Source: Pedobacter sp. Leaf176 (GTDB lineage Bacteria > Bacteroidota > Bacteroidia > Sphingobacteriales > Sphingobacteriaceae). From it: a DNA stretch of 64,000 bases. The stretch covers positions 186,001 to 250,000 of the forward strand of contig NZ_LMPD01000001.1 in assembly GCF_001424305.1 (NCBI RefSeq), read 5' to 3'. Made by a program: the position numbers and the translations under genes. Below, piece after piece: positions 15,828 through 25,597 of this stretch. How positions within the stretch are numbered: the stretch's first letter is position 1; each line of letters starts with the position of its first letter. The notes beneath the pieces were generated by a model. It was not told the origin of the DNA, ran no database searches, and saw nothing but the letters and a program-made list of their open reading frames with translations.

Positions 15828-16865
15828 ATGACAACTGAGAAGAAAAAAAAGAATATAGTAGTGCCCATCATTTTAGGTGTTTTACTAGTAATAGGTATCG
15901 TTTTTGGTATCACAGAGTGGAATTATTACAGCAAGCACGTTGATACGGATGATGCGCAAATTGATGGAGATATCAGCCCTGTTGTTGCTCGTGTTGGTGG
16001 TTATGTTAAGGATATCAATTTTGAAGAAAATACACATGTAACTGAAGGCCAGATTTTAGTTAAGCTTGATGACAATGACTATAAAGTTAAGTTAGAACAG
16101 GCTCAATCAGGGCAAAGAGGTGCCAGTGCTGGTGTTGGTGTCGCTCGATCGCAAATTGTAGCCACCGAAGCAAATACAAGTACGGCAAGGGCAAACGTTG
16201 CAGCAGCAAGAGTTAAATTAAACCTGGCCAATAAAGATTATGCGCGTTATGCAAACCTTATAAAAGACGGGTCAATTACGCAGCAAGCTTTCGACCAGGC
16301 AAAAGCAACACAAGAATCGGCACAAGCAGCCTATCAGGCGGCGGTTGACCAATACAACGCTGCGGTTAAACAGGTTGGTACCACTCAATCGCAATTAGCT
16401 GTGAGCAGCAATGTAATCAGTCAGCGTCAAAGCGATATTGATTTCGCAAAACTTCAATTATCATATACTGATATTAAGGCGCCTGCATCGGGTATAGTTT
16501 CTAAAAAGAATGTTCAAAAAGGACAATTGGTTCAGGCCGGTCAATCTTTATTTTCTGTTGTTAACGATGGAAGCATTTATGTAACGGCAAACTTTAAAGA
16601 AACTCAGTTAGAGAAAATTAAAACAGGCTCTAAAGTAGAGATCGAAGTAGACGCTTATCCGGAAGAAAAAATTCAGGGAGAGGTGTATAACTTCTCACCG
16701 ATTACCGGTGCTAAAGGCTCATTGTTGCCGCCTGATAATGCCACAGGTAACTTCGTTAAGGTTGTTCAACGTGTTCCTGTAAAAATTAAAATTCATCCAT
16801 CAAAAGAATTGTTAGCTAAGTTACGCCCAGGAATGAGTGTTAAGGCTTCGGTTTCTACTAATTAA
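15828..16865 (+). CDS. HlyD/EmrA family membrane-fusion protein
   Basis: Protein of 345 aa. One membrane anchor near residues 10-28 is followed by a split biotinyl-lipoyl domain (YSKHVDTDDAQIDGDISPVVARV near residue 35 and YTDIKAPASGIVSKKNV near 216). These flank a helical hairpin rich in Ala and Gln. A beta-barrel domain follows (VTANFKETQLEKIKTG). The TDDAQIDG motif is typical of EmrA/VceA-type adaptors. It links the inner-membrane MFS pump to the TolC-like channel. Third gene of the TetR-controlled operon, 8 nt from both neighbours. Confidence 0.92.
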   Translation: MTTEKKKKNIVVPIILGVLLVIGIVFGITEWNYYSKHVDTDDAQIDGDISPVVARVGGYVKDINFEENTHVTEGQILVKLDDNDYKVKLEQAQSGQRGASAGVGVARSQIVATEANTSTARANVAAARVKLNLANKDYARYANLIKDGSITQQAFDQAKATQESAQAAYQAAVDQYNAAVKQVGTTQSQLAVSSNVISQRQSDIDFAKLQLSYTDIKAPASGIVSKKNVQKGQLVQAGQSLFSVVNDGSIYVTANFKETQLEKIKTGSKVEIEVDAYPEEKIQGEVYNFSPITGAKGSLLPPDNATGNFVKVVQRVPVKIKIHPSKELLAKLRPGMSVKASVSTN

Positions 16866-16873
16866 TATTTAAA

Positions 16874-18421
16874 ATGGCCGAAGTAGGTTTAAAAAAGTGG
16901 ATCATCACGTTTACGGTTATCACGGCTTCTTTATTGGAACTGATCGATACAACCATTGTAAATGTGGCAATCCCTCAAATACAGGGAAACCTGGGTGCTA
17001 CCCTCGAGGATATCGCCTGGTTATCTACGGGTTATGCTGTTGCAAACGTAATCATCCTGCCAATGTCGGGATGGTTAGGCAGTCGTTTCGGGCGTAAAAA
17101 TTATTTCTTAACCTCAATTATCGTTTTTACACTCGTTTCATTTTTATGCGGCAACGCAACATCTTTAAACGAACTGATTCTTTTCAGGATATTACAAGGT
17201 GTAGCCGGTGGCGGATTGATTTCTACGGCGCAGGCTATTTTAATCGAAACCTGGCCAAGGGAAGATGTGGGTATTGCGACCGCTTTATTTGGTTTGGGTG
17301 CAGTTGTTGGTCCTACTGTTGGACCAACAATTGGTGGTTACATTTTGGAAATCGCAGATTGGCCCTGGATTTTTTACGTAAATATTCCCGTCGGGATACT
17401 CGCTGCCTATTGTACCTACACTTTTATTCGGGAAACACCGAAAGATGGAAAAGGAAAGCCAGTTGATTGGTGGGGTATTGCATTATTGGCAATCGCAGTT
17501 GGTAGTTTACAAACGGTATTGGAAAAAGGAGAAAGTGAAGACTGGTTTTCTACACCATATATTACTGCGTTAGCTGTGGCGTCCGTTTTTGGTTTATTAT
17601 TGTTCATCTGGCGTGAAACGAGTACTGAATATCCGATTGTAAATCTTCGGATTATGAAGAAAAGAAGTTTTTCCATCGGTATGTTTACCTCCTTTGTTTT
17701 AGGTTTCGGACTTTATGGTTCTGTATTCGTATTCCCTGTTTTTGCACAGAATTTATTAGGATTTACACCCTTACAAACTGGAAAACTTTTTATCGCCGGT
17801 GGTATCTGTACAATTGCAATGATGCCCTTCATTGGTATTATGCTTAAAAAGGGCGTTCCGGCTCAATTTATGGCTACAGGGGGGATGTTTTTGTTTTTTG
17901 TATTCTGTTGGATGTTGAGTAATTCTACTTTAGCCTCAGGAACAGGAGATTTCTTCTGGCCTCTTGTTATCCGAGGATTTGGTATGGCATTACTATTTGT
18001 ACCATTAACAACTTTAGCGATGCAAGATTTATCAGGACCTGAGATTGGGCAGGGTTCGGGCTTGAATAATATGAGCAGGCAATTAGGGGGCTCTTTCGGG
18101 ATTGCGGCACTAACAACACTAATCCATCTTCGTTCAGGTTTTCACAGAAGCAGTTTGCTCGCTAACATCAATGAATATAACCCCGCCTTTGTACAGAAAT
18201 TAAATGCATTAACTTCAGGCTTCATGGCTAAAGGTTCTTCTTTTCTTGATGCAAAACTTATGGCGATGAAAGCTATAGAAGGAAGTGTAATCAAACAAAC
18301 CATGTTGCTAACTTATAACGACGCTTATTGGGTTGCCGGATTGATTATGTTGTTCTCTATACCCTTGTTGTATCTTCAAAAATTTAAGAAGAATGCAAAC
18401 ATTGTAACTGATGCGCATTAA
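16874..18421 (+). CDS. DHA2 family MFS drug efflux pump (EmrB/QacA type)
   Basis: Protein of 515 aa with about 14 membrane helices. Motif A is GWLGSRFGRKNYFL in the loop after helix 2, motif C is in helix 5 (GAVVGPTVGPTIGGYI), and LIDTTIVNVAIPQIQGNLG marks helix 1; all are typical of DHA2 proton-driven exporters. It should pump hydrophobic drugs or toxic metabolites through the EmrA and TolC partners encoded upstream. It is the last gene of the operon; a strong hairpin with a T-run lies 154 nt downstream. Confidence 0.92.
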   Translation: MAEVGLKKWIITFTVITASLLELIDTTIVNVAIPQIQGNLGATLEDIAWLSTGYAVANVIILPMSGWLGSRFGRKNYFLTSIIVFTLVSFLCGNATSLNELILFRILQGVAGGGLISTAQAILIETWPREDVGIATALFGLGAVVGPTVGPTIGGYILEIADWPWIFYVNIPVGILAAYCTYTFIRETPKDGKGKPVDWWGIALLAIAVGSLQTVLEKGESEDWFSTPYITALAVASVFGLLLFIWRETSTEYPIVNLRIMKKRSFSIGMFTSFVLGFGLYGSVFVFPVFAQNLLGFTPLQTGKLFIAGGICTIAMMPFIGIMLKKGVPAQFMATGGMFLFFVFCWMLSNSTLASGTGDFFWPLVIRGFGMALLFVPLTTLAMQDLSGPEIGQGSGLNNMSRQLGGSFGIAALTTLIHLRSGFHRSSLLANINEYNPAFVQKLNALTSGFMAKGSSFLDAKLMAMKAIEGSVIKQTMLLTYNDAYWVAGLIMLFSIPLLYLQKFKKNANIVTDAH

Positions 18422-18799
18422 GAGCCTTTCCTGTTAAAGTTTATGGTTGGACCTAAATTGCACCTTTACCTCCATCTACAGAAGGATGATTTGAAGGGTA
18501 GTTGTTTTTAACCTGTATTGGACAATTTATGGGAGCTAAGCCACATTACAACTCGGATTTGAGTGAGGCTAAATAAAAACAGCCGGTGTATTTTATTACA
18601 TCGGCTGTTTTAACCCAAAAAATTAACAATCAATGCAATGCCCTTAAACATTGCTAATGTTCTTACCTGACCATCAGATAGCCAAATAAGATTTTAAAAT
18701 TAAAATTTATTCTGCAATTATCCAAATTGTAAGGCTTGGAATTTTAATACCTAACGCATTTTTTGTAGTATTACCGTATACAAAAATATTGCTTAAGCC
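18422..18799. other. Intergenic stretch with terminator
   Basis: This 378-nt gap separates the efflux operon from PEP carboxylase. I see no gene. It holds the hairpin at 18575-18611 and AT-rich sequence before the ppc start; no clear TAnnTTTG promoter was found. Confidence 0.5.
18575..18611 (+). terminator. Intrinsic terminator after the efflux operon
   Basis: Arms cagccggtgt and acatcggctg pair with one G-T, around a loop attttatt. An A-run precedes and a T-run follows, so it could work on either strand. Confidence 0.75.
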
Positions 18800-21385
18800 A
18801 TGCCTAAACTTAGTTTGACAACACAGCGGGAATCTATTTTCAACAATGAGGTAATTGCCAAATTCGACCTTTTTAACAGCTTATTTTTAACACTCCCATT
18901 TTACAAAATTAAAGATACAGGTACATTATTGCCTCTATTTTTTAAAAGCTGTGAAGATGGGATTGCAAACGGGCAAAAACCAGCGCAGATTGTCGAAGCA
19001 TTTTTTGCAAAGTATACAAGCTATAAGGAGCGCAAGGATATTATTGATTTGCTTTTTCGTTTTATCCAGTATATAGAGCGTCAGGTTGTGCTTTTTGATG
19101 CAGTTGAAGATGCTTCATTTGCAAAGTTAAATACCACAGATGAGCAAAGTACGTTGGCATTTATCCTGAAAAAGAATGCTGATAATAAACCGGTGTTAGC
19201 GAAAATTGAGAAACTTATTGATGAACTTTCTTTGCGGCTGGTGCTAACCGCGCATCCCACCCAATTTTATCCTGGTAGTGTTTTGGCCATCATCACTGAT
19301 TTAACCAGCGCGATAAGGGCTAATGACATCACTTCGATGAATTCTCTATTGCAACAGTTGGGTAAAACGCCTTTTTTCAATAAAAAATCGCCTACACCTG
19401 TAGATGAGGCTTTAAATTTAGCTTGGTTTTTAGAAAACACGTTCTATTTCGCAGCGGCAAATATACAGCAGGAAATCGACCAGGAACTGGACGAATACAA
19501 TCTGGAAACAAAGAAAATTTTAGAACTGGGCTTTTGGCCCGGAGGTGATAGGGACGGAAACCCGAATATTCATGCGGATACGACTTTGGAAGTTTCAAAG
19601 ATGTTGCGTCAAATTCTTTTCCGTTGCTATTACCGGGATTTTCGGGTGATAAAGCGCCGCATTACCTTCAGGGGCGTTGAAGAGCACCTTGCCTATCTAC
19701 ACGATGTCTTATATAAAAATGCGTTCGATCAGACCTGTGAATTGAACGATATCTCTGATGAACTGAGGGCTAATCTTAATAAAATCAAAGAAATCTTATT
19801 GAAAGAACATGATGGTTTGTTTGTTGGCCTGGTAAATGATTTGATTCGTAAGATCGACTTATATGGAAACTATTTTGCTTCACTGGATATCCGGCAGGAC
19901 AGCCGGGTGCTGAGAAATGTACATGCCTATTGTCGTCAGAACAAACCAATTTCTTCGCTATATCCTGAAGGTTATGACAGATTACCAGAAGCGGAAAAGT
20001 TGAAATTGATTTCATTTAAGGAAGCAACACCTGTGTATGCAACAAATGCAGATGCCCTGGTTGAAGATACCATTCAGACCATCAAAGAAATTAAAGGCAT
20101 TCAAAAGCGCAATGGTGAAAAGGCTTGTCATAGGTTCATCATTAGCAATTGCCAGCAAGCAAGCGATATCCTTCAACTTATTGAACTCTTTCTCTGGAAC
20201 GGCTGGAGTAAGGATAATTTAACCATTGATTTTGTGCCACTTTTCGAAACTGTTAATGATTTGAAAGGTGCTGCGGCAATTATGGATACGCTGTACAGTA
20301 ATCCGTTTTATAAGGCCCATCTGGCAACACGAGGAAATAAACAAGACATTATGCTTGGCTATTCTGACAGTACTAAAGATGGTGGATATTTAATGGCCAA
20401 CTGGTCTATCTTCAATGGTAAAACAACACTATCTGAGATCTCTAAAAAACACAATATTCAATTGGCCTTTTTCGATGGCCGCGGTGGCCCTCCAGCTCGG
20501 GGTGGAGGTAAAACACACCGTTTTTATGCTTCAATGGGTAAAGAAATCGCTAATAAAAACATTCAATTAACCATTCAGGGACAAACCATTAGCTCGCAAT
20601 ATGGTTCGATAGAAAGTGCCGAATTTAACATTGAGCAGTTAATTAATGCAGGCATTTCATCCGGGTTAAAGGAAAAACACAATGTGTTATTAGACCCTCA
20701 AAATAAATCATTGCTTGACGACATGGCTGAAGATGCCTACAGAGCTTTTGTCGATTTGCGTGAGCATCCTCTTTTTGTGAGCTACCTTGAAAAGCTTTCC
20801 CCTTTAAAATTACTTTCCCAGGCCAATATAAGCAGCCGTCCGGTAAAACGAAATGGCGGCGGTGAAATGAAGCTAGAGGATTTAAGGGCAATTAGTTTCG
20901 TGACAGCCTGGAGTATGTTAAAGCAGAATGTCCCTGGTTTTTATGGCATGGGAACTGCAATGAAGAATCAGGAAAAATTGGGTAACTGGGATAACGTAGT
21001 TAAAGTGTATCAGGATTCTGATTACCTGAAAACCATTGTTGATAATTGTATGATGAGTATGAGCAAGTCAGATTTTGTAATTACAGCCCATTTAGCTAAC
21101 GACAAAGAGTTTGGTGCTTTCTGGACTCAGCTCCATGATGAATACCAATTGACAAAATCCATGCTTTTAAAACTATCCGGACAAGAAACATTAATGGCTA
21201 ATTATCCGGTAGACAAAAAGTCCATTGCAACACGCGAAAAAATTATTTTACCGCTGGTTTTAATCCAACATTTTGCTTTAGAAAAACTACAGCACAACCA
21301 GAACGCGCAAGACCAGACGGCATTAGAAAAATTAGCTGTGAGAACGGTTTTTGGTATTGTAAATGCAGGCAGGAATTTGGCCTAA
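18800..21385 (+). CDS. ppc: Phosphoenolpyruvate carboxylase
   Basis: Cytosolic enzyme of 861 aa, within the normal range, that carboxylates PEP to oxaloacetate to refill the TCA cycle. Active-site motifs are present: LTAHPTQ (catalytic His at 152), GYSDSTKDGG, FDGRGGPPARGGG (Arg at 561) and the C-terminal RTVFGIVNAGRNLA. It is a single-gene unit: an upstream terminator and a downstream bidirectional terminator set it apart. The ATG at 18800 gives an N-terminus of usual length. Confidence 0.95.
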   Translation: MPKLSLTTQRESIFNNEVIAKFDLFNSLFLTLPFYKIKDTGTLLPLFFKSCEDGIANGQKPAQIVEAFFAKYTSYKERKDIIDLLFRFIQYIERQVVLFDAVEDASFAKLNTTDEQSTLAFILKKNADNKPVLAKIEKLIDELSLRLVLTAHPTQFYPGSVLAIITDLTSAIRANDITSMNSLLQQLGKTPFFNKKSPTPVDEALNLAWFLENTFYFAAANIQQEIDQELDEYNLETKKILELGFWPGGDRDGNPNIHADTTLEVSKMLRQILFRCYYRDFRVIKRRITFRGVEEHLAYLHDVLYKNAFDQTCELNDISDELRANLNKIKEILLKEHDGLFVGLVNDLIRKIDLYGNYFASLDIRQDSRVLRNVHAYCRQNKPISSLYPEGYDRLPEAEKLKLISFKEATPVYATNADALVEDTIQTIKEIKGIQKRNGEKACHRFIISNCQQASDILQLIELFLWNGWSKDNLTIDFVPLFETVNDLKGAAAIMDTLYSNPFYKAHLATRGNKQDIMLGYSDSTKDGGYLMANWSIFNGKTTLSEISKKHNIQLAFFDGRGGPPARGGGKTHRFYASMGKEIANKNIQLTIQGQTISSQYGSIESAEFNIEQLINAGISSGLKEKHNVLLDPQNKSLLDDMAEDAYRAFVDLREHPLFVSYLEKLSPLKLLSQANISSRPVKRNGGGEMKLEDLRAISFVTAWSMLKQNVPGFYGMGTAMKNQEKLGNWDNVVKVYQDSDYLKTIVDNCMMSMSKSDFVITAHLANDKEFGAFWTQLHDEYQLTKSMLLKLSGQETLMANYPVDKKSIATREKIILPLVLIQHFALEKLQHNQNAQDQTALEKLAVRTVFGIVNAGRNLA

Positions 21386-21430
21386 ATAATCTTAAACAAA
21401 CCACATTCCTACTTAGTTCGCGCGACCCCC

Positions 21431-21477
21431 AAAAAACAAAAAACCCTTGCGGAAACGCAAAGGGTTTTTTGTTTTTT
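21431..21477. terminator. Bidirectional terminator between ppc and the peroxiredoxin operon
   Basis: Stem aaaaaacccttgcg and cgcaaagggtttttt around a GAAA loop, with one bulged base. It has A- and T-runs on both sides and lies between convergent genes, so it probably serves both. Confidence 0.85.
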
Positions 21478-21497
21478 AACGAGCCTGATTAAAGAAA

Positions 21498-21746
21498 TTA
21501 CCTGTCAATCGAACCCATTACTTTCTGACCGAAAGCGTTAAGCGCATCTTTCTCAGCGGCACCTTCGCTTACCATCTGGTGTACTTCAAGCGCACCACAG
21601 ATGTTGGTTATCATTTCACCAGCAACATCAACTTCGTGTTCATTAACGCCCCTGAACTCACAGAAAGCCTCAAGAACCTCCAGAGTTGTCTCTAATTGAG
21701 CGGGGGTGGTGTTTTGAAATAACTGTCTTATAACCGGAATCTTCAT
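21498..21746 (-). CDS. DUF6952-like small protein of the peroxiredoxin operon
   Basis: An 82-aa soluble acidic protein, MKIPVIRQLFQNTTPAQ onward, mostly helical, with a single conserved-looking Cys in LEAFCEFRG and another in ITNICGALE. I recognise it as the small protein that follows peroxiredoxin and thioredoxin in Bacteroidota (named DUF6952, as I recall). Its function is unknown, but its place as third gene, overlapping the thioredoxin stop by 1 nt, ties it to peroxide defence or redox repair. Confidence 0.75.
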   Translation of the reverse strand: MKIPVIRQLFQNTTPAQLETTLEVLEAFCEFRGVNEHEVDVAGEMITNICGALEVHQMVSEGAAEKDALNAFGQKVMGSIDR

Positions 21747-22054
21747 TATTTTATCTTGTTAAATAATTCAATTAAACCCTCTGCTTTATTGGTTTGAACC
21801 TGGTCTACCAAATTGCCACCTTCAAAAGCTGCAAAAGTTGGTAAATTATCAACGTTTGCAAATTTGCGTGAATTCGGAAGTTTTTCGGCATCAACAATTA
21901 AGAAAGCCACATCTTCATTTTCAGTAGCCAGTTTTTTAAACTTTGGTTTCATGATTCTGCAGTTACCGCACCAGGATGCAGCGTACTGAACCATAACTTT
22001 TGAATTCTCAGCTAAATACTGTTGAAGATTATCTTCTGTTAATTCTAAAAACAT
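21746..22054 (-). CDS. Thioredoxin family protein
   Basis: Cytosolic thioredoxin-fold protein of 102 aa with the active site WCGNC near residues 27-31 (ASWCGNCRIMKPKF) and the cis-Pro loop NLPTFAAF. The CGNC dipeptide differs from the CGPC of housekeeping thioredoxin. Encoded 14 nt after the peroxiredoxin gene and overlapping the next gene by 1 nt, it is probably the reductant of that peroxiredoxin; this is an inference from context. Confidence 0.9.
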   Translation of the reverse strand: MFLELTEDNLQQYLAENSKVMVQYAASWCGNCRIMKPKFKKLATENEDVAFLIVDAEKLPNSRKFANVDNLPTFAAFEGGNLVDQVQTNKAEGLIELFNKIK

Positions 22055-22068
22055 AACGTTTCGTTTAA

Positions 22069-22701
22069 TTAGTTAGCAGCTAAATATTCAGCAACGCCCG
22101 TTCTGTTTGCGTTCATTGCTTCTTTTCCCTCTTCCCAGTTTGCAGGGCAAACTTCGCCATGTTTTTGAACATGAGTATAAGCATCAATCAAACGTAAATA
22201 TTCTTTAACGTTTCTGCCTAATGGCATATCGTTAACACTTTCGTGGAAAACTTTACCTGTTTCGTCGATTAAATAAGTCGCTCTGAAAGTAACGTTCGAT
22301 CCAGAGAAAGACTCATTGCCTTCTTCATCGTAATTTACTTCCTGATCTAGAATATCTAAAATTCCAGATAATTGTCTGTGTGTATCCGCTAAAATCGGGT
22401 AAGTAACACCTTCAATTCCACCATTGTCTTTAGGTGTATTTAACCATGCGAAGTGAACTTCGTTAGTGTCGCAAGATGCACCAATTACAATTGTATTTCT
22501 TTGTTCAAACTCAGGTAAAGCCGCTTGGAAAGCATGTAACTCGGTAGGGCAAACGAAAGTGAAATCTTTTGGATACCAGAATAATAACACTTTGCTATTT
22601 TTGTTTACAGCCTCTTCAAATACATTTATTTTCAAATCATCACCCATGTCTGACATTGCGTCGATACTAACACTTGGAAATTTTTTACCTACTATTGCCA
22701 T
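22069..22701 (-). CDS. 2-Cys peroxiredoxin (AhpC/Prx1 type)
   Basis: Cytosolic peroxidase of 210 aa that reduces hydrogen and organic peroxides. The peroxidatic Cys is in FWYPKDFTFVCPTELHAF, and the resolving Cys in KHGEVCPANW. I moved the start from the longest frame (22755) to the ATG at 22701 (MAIVGKKFPSVSID), since the upstream part overlaps the promoter and matches nothing expected. A full promoter, TTG, 20 nt, TACCTTTG, lies at 22729-22759. It leads the operon with a thioredoxin and a small protein. Confidence 0.93.
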   Translation of the reverse strand: MAIVGKKFPSVSIDAMSDMGDDLKINVFEEAVNKNSKVLLFWYPKDFTFVCPTELHAFQAALPEFEQRNTIVIGASCDTNEVHFAWLNTPKDNGGIEGVTYPILADTHRQLSGILDILDQEVNYDEEGNESFSGSNVTFRATYLIDETGKVFHESVNDMPLGRNVKEYLRLIDAYTHVQKHGEVCPANWEEGKEAMNANRTGVAEYLAAN

Positions 22702-22728
22702 AATTTTTTGTGTTTTAATTTTATACTG

Positions 22729-22759
22729 CAAAGGTAAGGCTAATACAGGTGTCAATCAA
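22729..22759 (-). promoter_or_regulatory. Promoter of the peroxiredoxin operon
   Basis: Minus-strand TTG at 22759-22757 and TACCTTTG at 22736-22729, spaced by 20 nt, match the Bacteroidota -33/-7 pattern. The ATG is 27 nt downstream of the -7 element. Confidence 0.7.
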
Positions 22760-22913
22760 CCCTGTTTCACTAATTGTTAATTGTATTTATTGATAGGGAT
22801 ATAGATGAAAACTATATTTGTAAGCTATAATATAGCGGCATTCTATTTCTATTGTTGTCATGCTTAGCTACGAAACATCTGTTTACAGGCCGCAAATGCT
22901 TGATATAAAAAGT

Positions 22914-23010
22914 TCGTCATTGCTAGGCACGAAGCAATCTTAAGGCCTTCGCTGGTAGCGATCGTTGTAAGATTGCTTTCTCGGCTGAAAAAGCCTCTTC
23001 GCAATGACGA
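22914..23010. repeat. Interspersed palindromic element, first copy
   Basis: It begins tcgtcattgctaggcacgaa and ends cttcgcaatgacga, with inner inverted segments gcaatctta and taagattgc. It lies between the peroxiredoxin promoter and the end of the S9 peptidase gene. The ends resemble the elements at 29483-29566 and 32894-32976, so these form one repeat family. No coding capacity. Confidence 0.7.
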
Positions 23011-23027
23011 CCTAACAATAGAAAGGG

Positions 23028-25418
23028 CTACTTTTTCAAAGTATTTTCATACAATTTGAATATCCTTTTATATTCATCCGTCCAGCTGCTTGGCTCAATG
23101 AAACCGTGGTCTTCAACCGGATATACGGCTAATTCCCAATTATCTTTTCCAAGTTCAATAAAGCGTTGCGTAATTCGAACGATGTCCTGGAAGTGAACAT
23201 TAACATCAACCATTCCATGAGCCATAAGTAAATTTCCTTTTAACTTATCCGCAAAGTAAATAGGCGAGCTTTGTTTATAAGCGATAGGGTCGTTAAACGG
23301 TTCGTTTAAAATATTAGAAGTATAACCATGGTTGTAATGTGCCCAATCTGTAACTGAGCGCAATGCAGCGCCGCTGGCAAAAACATCCGACTCATTAAAC
23401 ATGGCCATTAAAGTGATAAAACCACCATAGGAGCCGCCATACAAACCAACATGTTTAGGGTTAACGCCGTACTTCTCAACCAAAAATTTAACTCCATCAA
23501 CCTGGTCAGTTAAATCTTTTCCACCCATGTGTCGGTAAATTCCTGTTCTATGGTCGCGGCCATAGCCGGAGCTTCCGGTGTAATCAATATCAATTACTGT
23601 GTAGCCATTGTCAGCTAACAAATTGTTAAACATAAACTCACGGAAATAGGTACTCCAGCCGAAATGTACGTTTTGTAAGTAGCCTGCACCATGAACAAAA
23701 ACCACCGCAGGCCTGTTTGGATGCGGGTTATCGGATTTATAAACCCTTGCGTATACATCATCACCGTGACGATTTTTGAATGAAACCATATCCGGCTCAC
23801 GCCATTTATAAGAATTGAATTCTTTCGTCGTAGATTCGGTCACTTTTATAGCTTTTGCACCAGCTCTATTGGGTTGAATGTATAATTCCCCTGGTTTATT
23901 CATGTAAGAATAATTAATAGCAAGATACTTTTCATCGGGCGAAAGTGTAATATCGTTTAAGCCTTTCATCGTGGTAATTTGCACAGGCTTCCCACCATCC
24001 ACACCAATTTTAAAGAAATTCGTAATGCCTGGATGTTCTTTATTTGCTTTAAAATAAAAGGTGCTTTTATCGTTCGAAAGTTGAACAGATTGGATTTCCC
24101 ATTTGCCCGAAGTCAGTTGCTTTTTATCGCTTGTTGAAACGTTTGCAACATATAAATGCGAATATCCAGTTGCCTCACTTTGATAGTAAAAGCGATTGTT
24201 ATCAATCCAACCGGTACTTCCCTGGAAAAACCCGCTAATGCCGGGACCACCAATCCAGGCCTCATCATGCTGGCGGTCAATCAAGTTGAGTTTGCCTGTT
24301 GCAGCGTCTAACTTTAATATCCACCGGTCTTTATTATCGGCAGAGGTTGCGACTATGATTCCGGCATTACCATTCTCATTCCACAGCGGACCAAAGAAAT
24401 TTACCAATCTATCGGCATTTTTCTTTTTTAATGTATCAAGTTCCTTAGGGTAATCTTTATAAAAATCAGGAATATCCTTTATGCCTGTAATGGTAGATGT
24501 TTGTATGGCATAAACAGAATCTTTTTGAGTATAATAAATGAAACCTTGAGATACATTCTCGCTTTCACCAACTTTGGTTCTGCCTGGAATATCCTCGGTA
24601 TAACCCGACGCAGTTACATAATTTGGGACAATGGTGTTATGGTTGTTCGTTGCGGGCGCAGTTAGTTTGTAAGTTACAAAACGCCCGTCAGGACTAATCA
24701 CTACGCCATTTAAAAACCGCTCGTCAGTATAAAGCGGTTTTAAAGATTTGGTATCAGCAGATGGTGTGCCAAAACGTCCTCTTCCGCCGCGGGCGCCACT
24801 ACCGCGAGTTTCTGCATTTCTTTTTTTAATGATATCAAATAACTCTATTTGCTGTGTTTTTAGCCAACTATCTTGTTCAGTAGCTGGTTTTCCTGCTGTT
24901 CTTCCTGTTGCTTTTCCTTTAACAAAGTTTGTTATCTGCTTGGTTTCGGCGGTTTTTAAATCTAACTGAAAAAGGTTATCGCCCAGTTGATAAACGATGG
25001 CTCCGTTGGTTAAAAAAACAGGGTTGCTTTCCCTTTCCATGGTATTGGTTAACCTGGTTTCTTTCTTCGTTTTAAAATTTTGAAGATAGATATCGCCGCT
25101 CTTCTCTACGATGCCCAACGATTTATCTTTGTTATAAATATAGTTTAAACTCAATAATTTTTCATCCTCCTTATCAACAGCTTTTACAGGTTTCAGTGGT
25201 GATGAAGCTGAAATTTTATACAGTTCTTCTTTCGGTTTGTTTTCAGGATTCCAATTGAAGTATAATGTTTTGCTGTCTGCAGTCCAGCGGAAGTTTGTCG
25301 GCGAGTTTCCCATCCATTTTGGGTCCCGCATTATTTTTTCGATGGTCAATGGTGCAATTTGTTGGGAAAAAGTGTATTCGCCCGTGCAAAGCAAGAAGAA
25401 CAGTAAATATTTTTTCAT
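23028..25418 (-). CDS. Secreted S9 family prolyl oligopeptidase (DPP IV-like)
   Basis: Serine peptidase of 796 aa. The signal peptide (about residues 1-18, ending TFSQ) is followed by a beta-propeller domain (about 30-520) and an alpha/beta hydrolase domain (about 540-796). The catalytic triad can be read as Ser663 in YGGSYGGF, Asp738 in HGMVDVN and His771 in EDHGF. Family members remove dipeptides or cut short peptides in the periplasm, so the likely role is peptide nutrition. A Gly/Arg-rich insert (RGSGARGGRGRFG) in the propeller is of low complexity. It stands alone. Confidence 0.92.
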   Translation of the reverse strand: MKKYLLFFLLCTGEYTFSQQIAPLTIEKIMRDPKWMGNSPTNFRWTADSKTLYFNWNPENKPKEELYKISASSPLKPVKAVDKEDEKLLSLNYIYNKDKSLGIVEKSGDIYLQNFKTKKETRLTNTMERESNPVFLTNGAIVYQLGDNLFQLDLKTAETKQITNFVKGKATGRTAGKPATEQDSWLKTQQIELFDIIKKRNAETRGSGARGGRGRFGTPSADTKSLKPLYTDERFLNGVVISPDGRFVTYKLTAPATNNHNTIVPNYVTASGYTEDIPGRTKVGESENVSQGFIYYTQKDSVYAIQTSTITGIKDIPDFYKDYPKELDTLKKKNADRLVNFFGPLWNENGNAGIIVATSADNKDRWILKLDAATGKLNLIDRQHDEAWIGGPGISGFFQGSTGWIDNNRFYYQSEATGYSHLYVANVSTSDKKQLTSGKWEIQSVQLSNDKSTFYFKANKEHPGITNFFKIGVDGGKPVQITTMKGLNDITLSPDEKYLAINYSYMNKPGELYIQPNRAGAKAIKVTESTTKEFNSYKWREPDMVSFKNRHGDDVYARVYKSDNPHPNRPAVVFVHGAGYLQNVHFGWSTYFREFMFNNLLADNGYTVIDIDYTGSSGYGRDHRTGIYRHMGGKDLTDQVDGVKFLVEKYGVNPKHVGLYGGSYGGFITLMAMFNESDVFASGAALRSVTDWAHYNHGYTSNILNEPFNDPIAYKQSSPIYFADKLKGNLLMAHGMVDVNVHFQDIVRITQRFIELGKDNWELAVYPVEDHGFIEPSSWTDEYKRIFKLYENTLKK

Positions 25419-25597
25419 GAATTTTGGTTTGGATGCTGCAATTTATAAAATGTAGGAACTAAACTTGCAAGGAAATGGAAATGTTACAACGCTTAGGTTT
25501 ACCAACCACAGATGCCACATAATAAGTTGCCCCAGAAACACAGATTTATATAAAATTTGGTTTAAATTATCTGTGTCTTATATGCTTCTTTGGCAAA

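Larger units (their letters stand above)
22702..23027. other. Intergenic stretch between peroxiredoxin and S9 peptidase
   Basis: The 326-nt gap holds the peroxiredoxin promoter at its left end and a palindromic repeat element at 22914-23010 on the right. I see no gene and no clear terminator apart from the repeat. Confidence 0.5.
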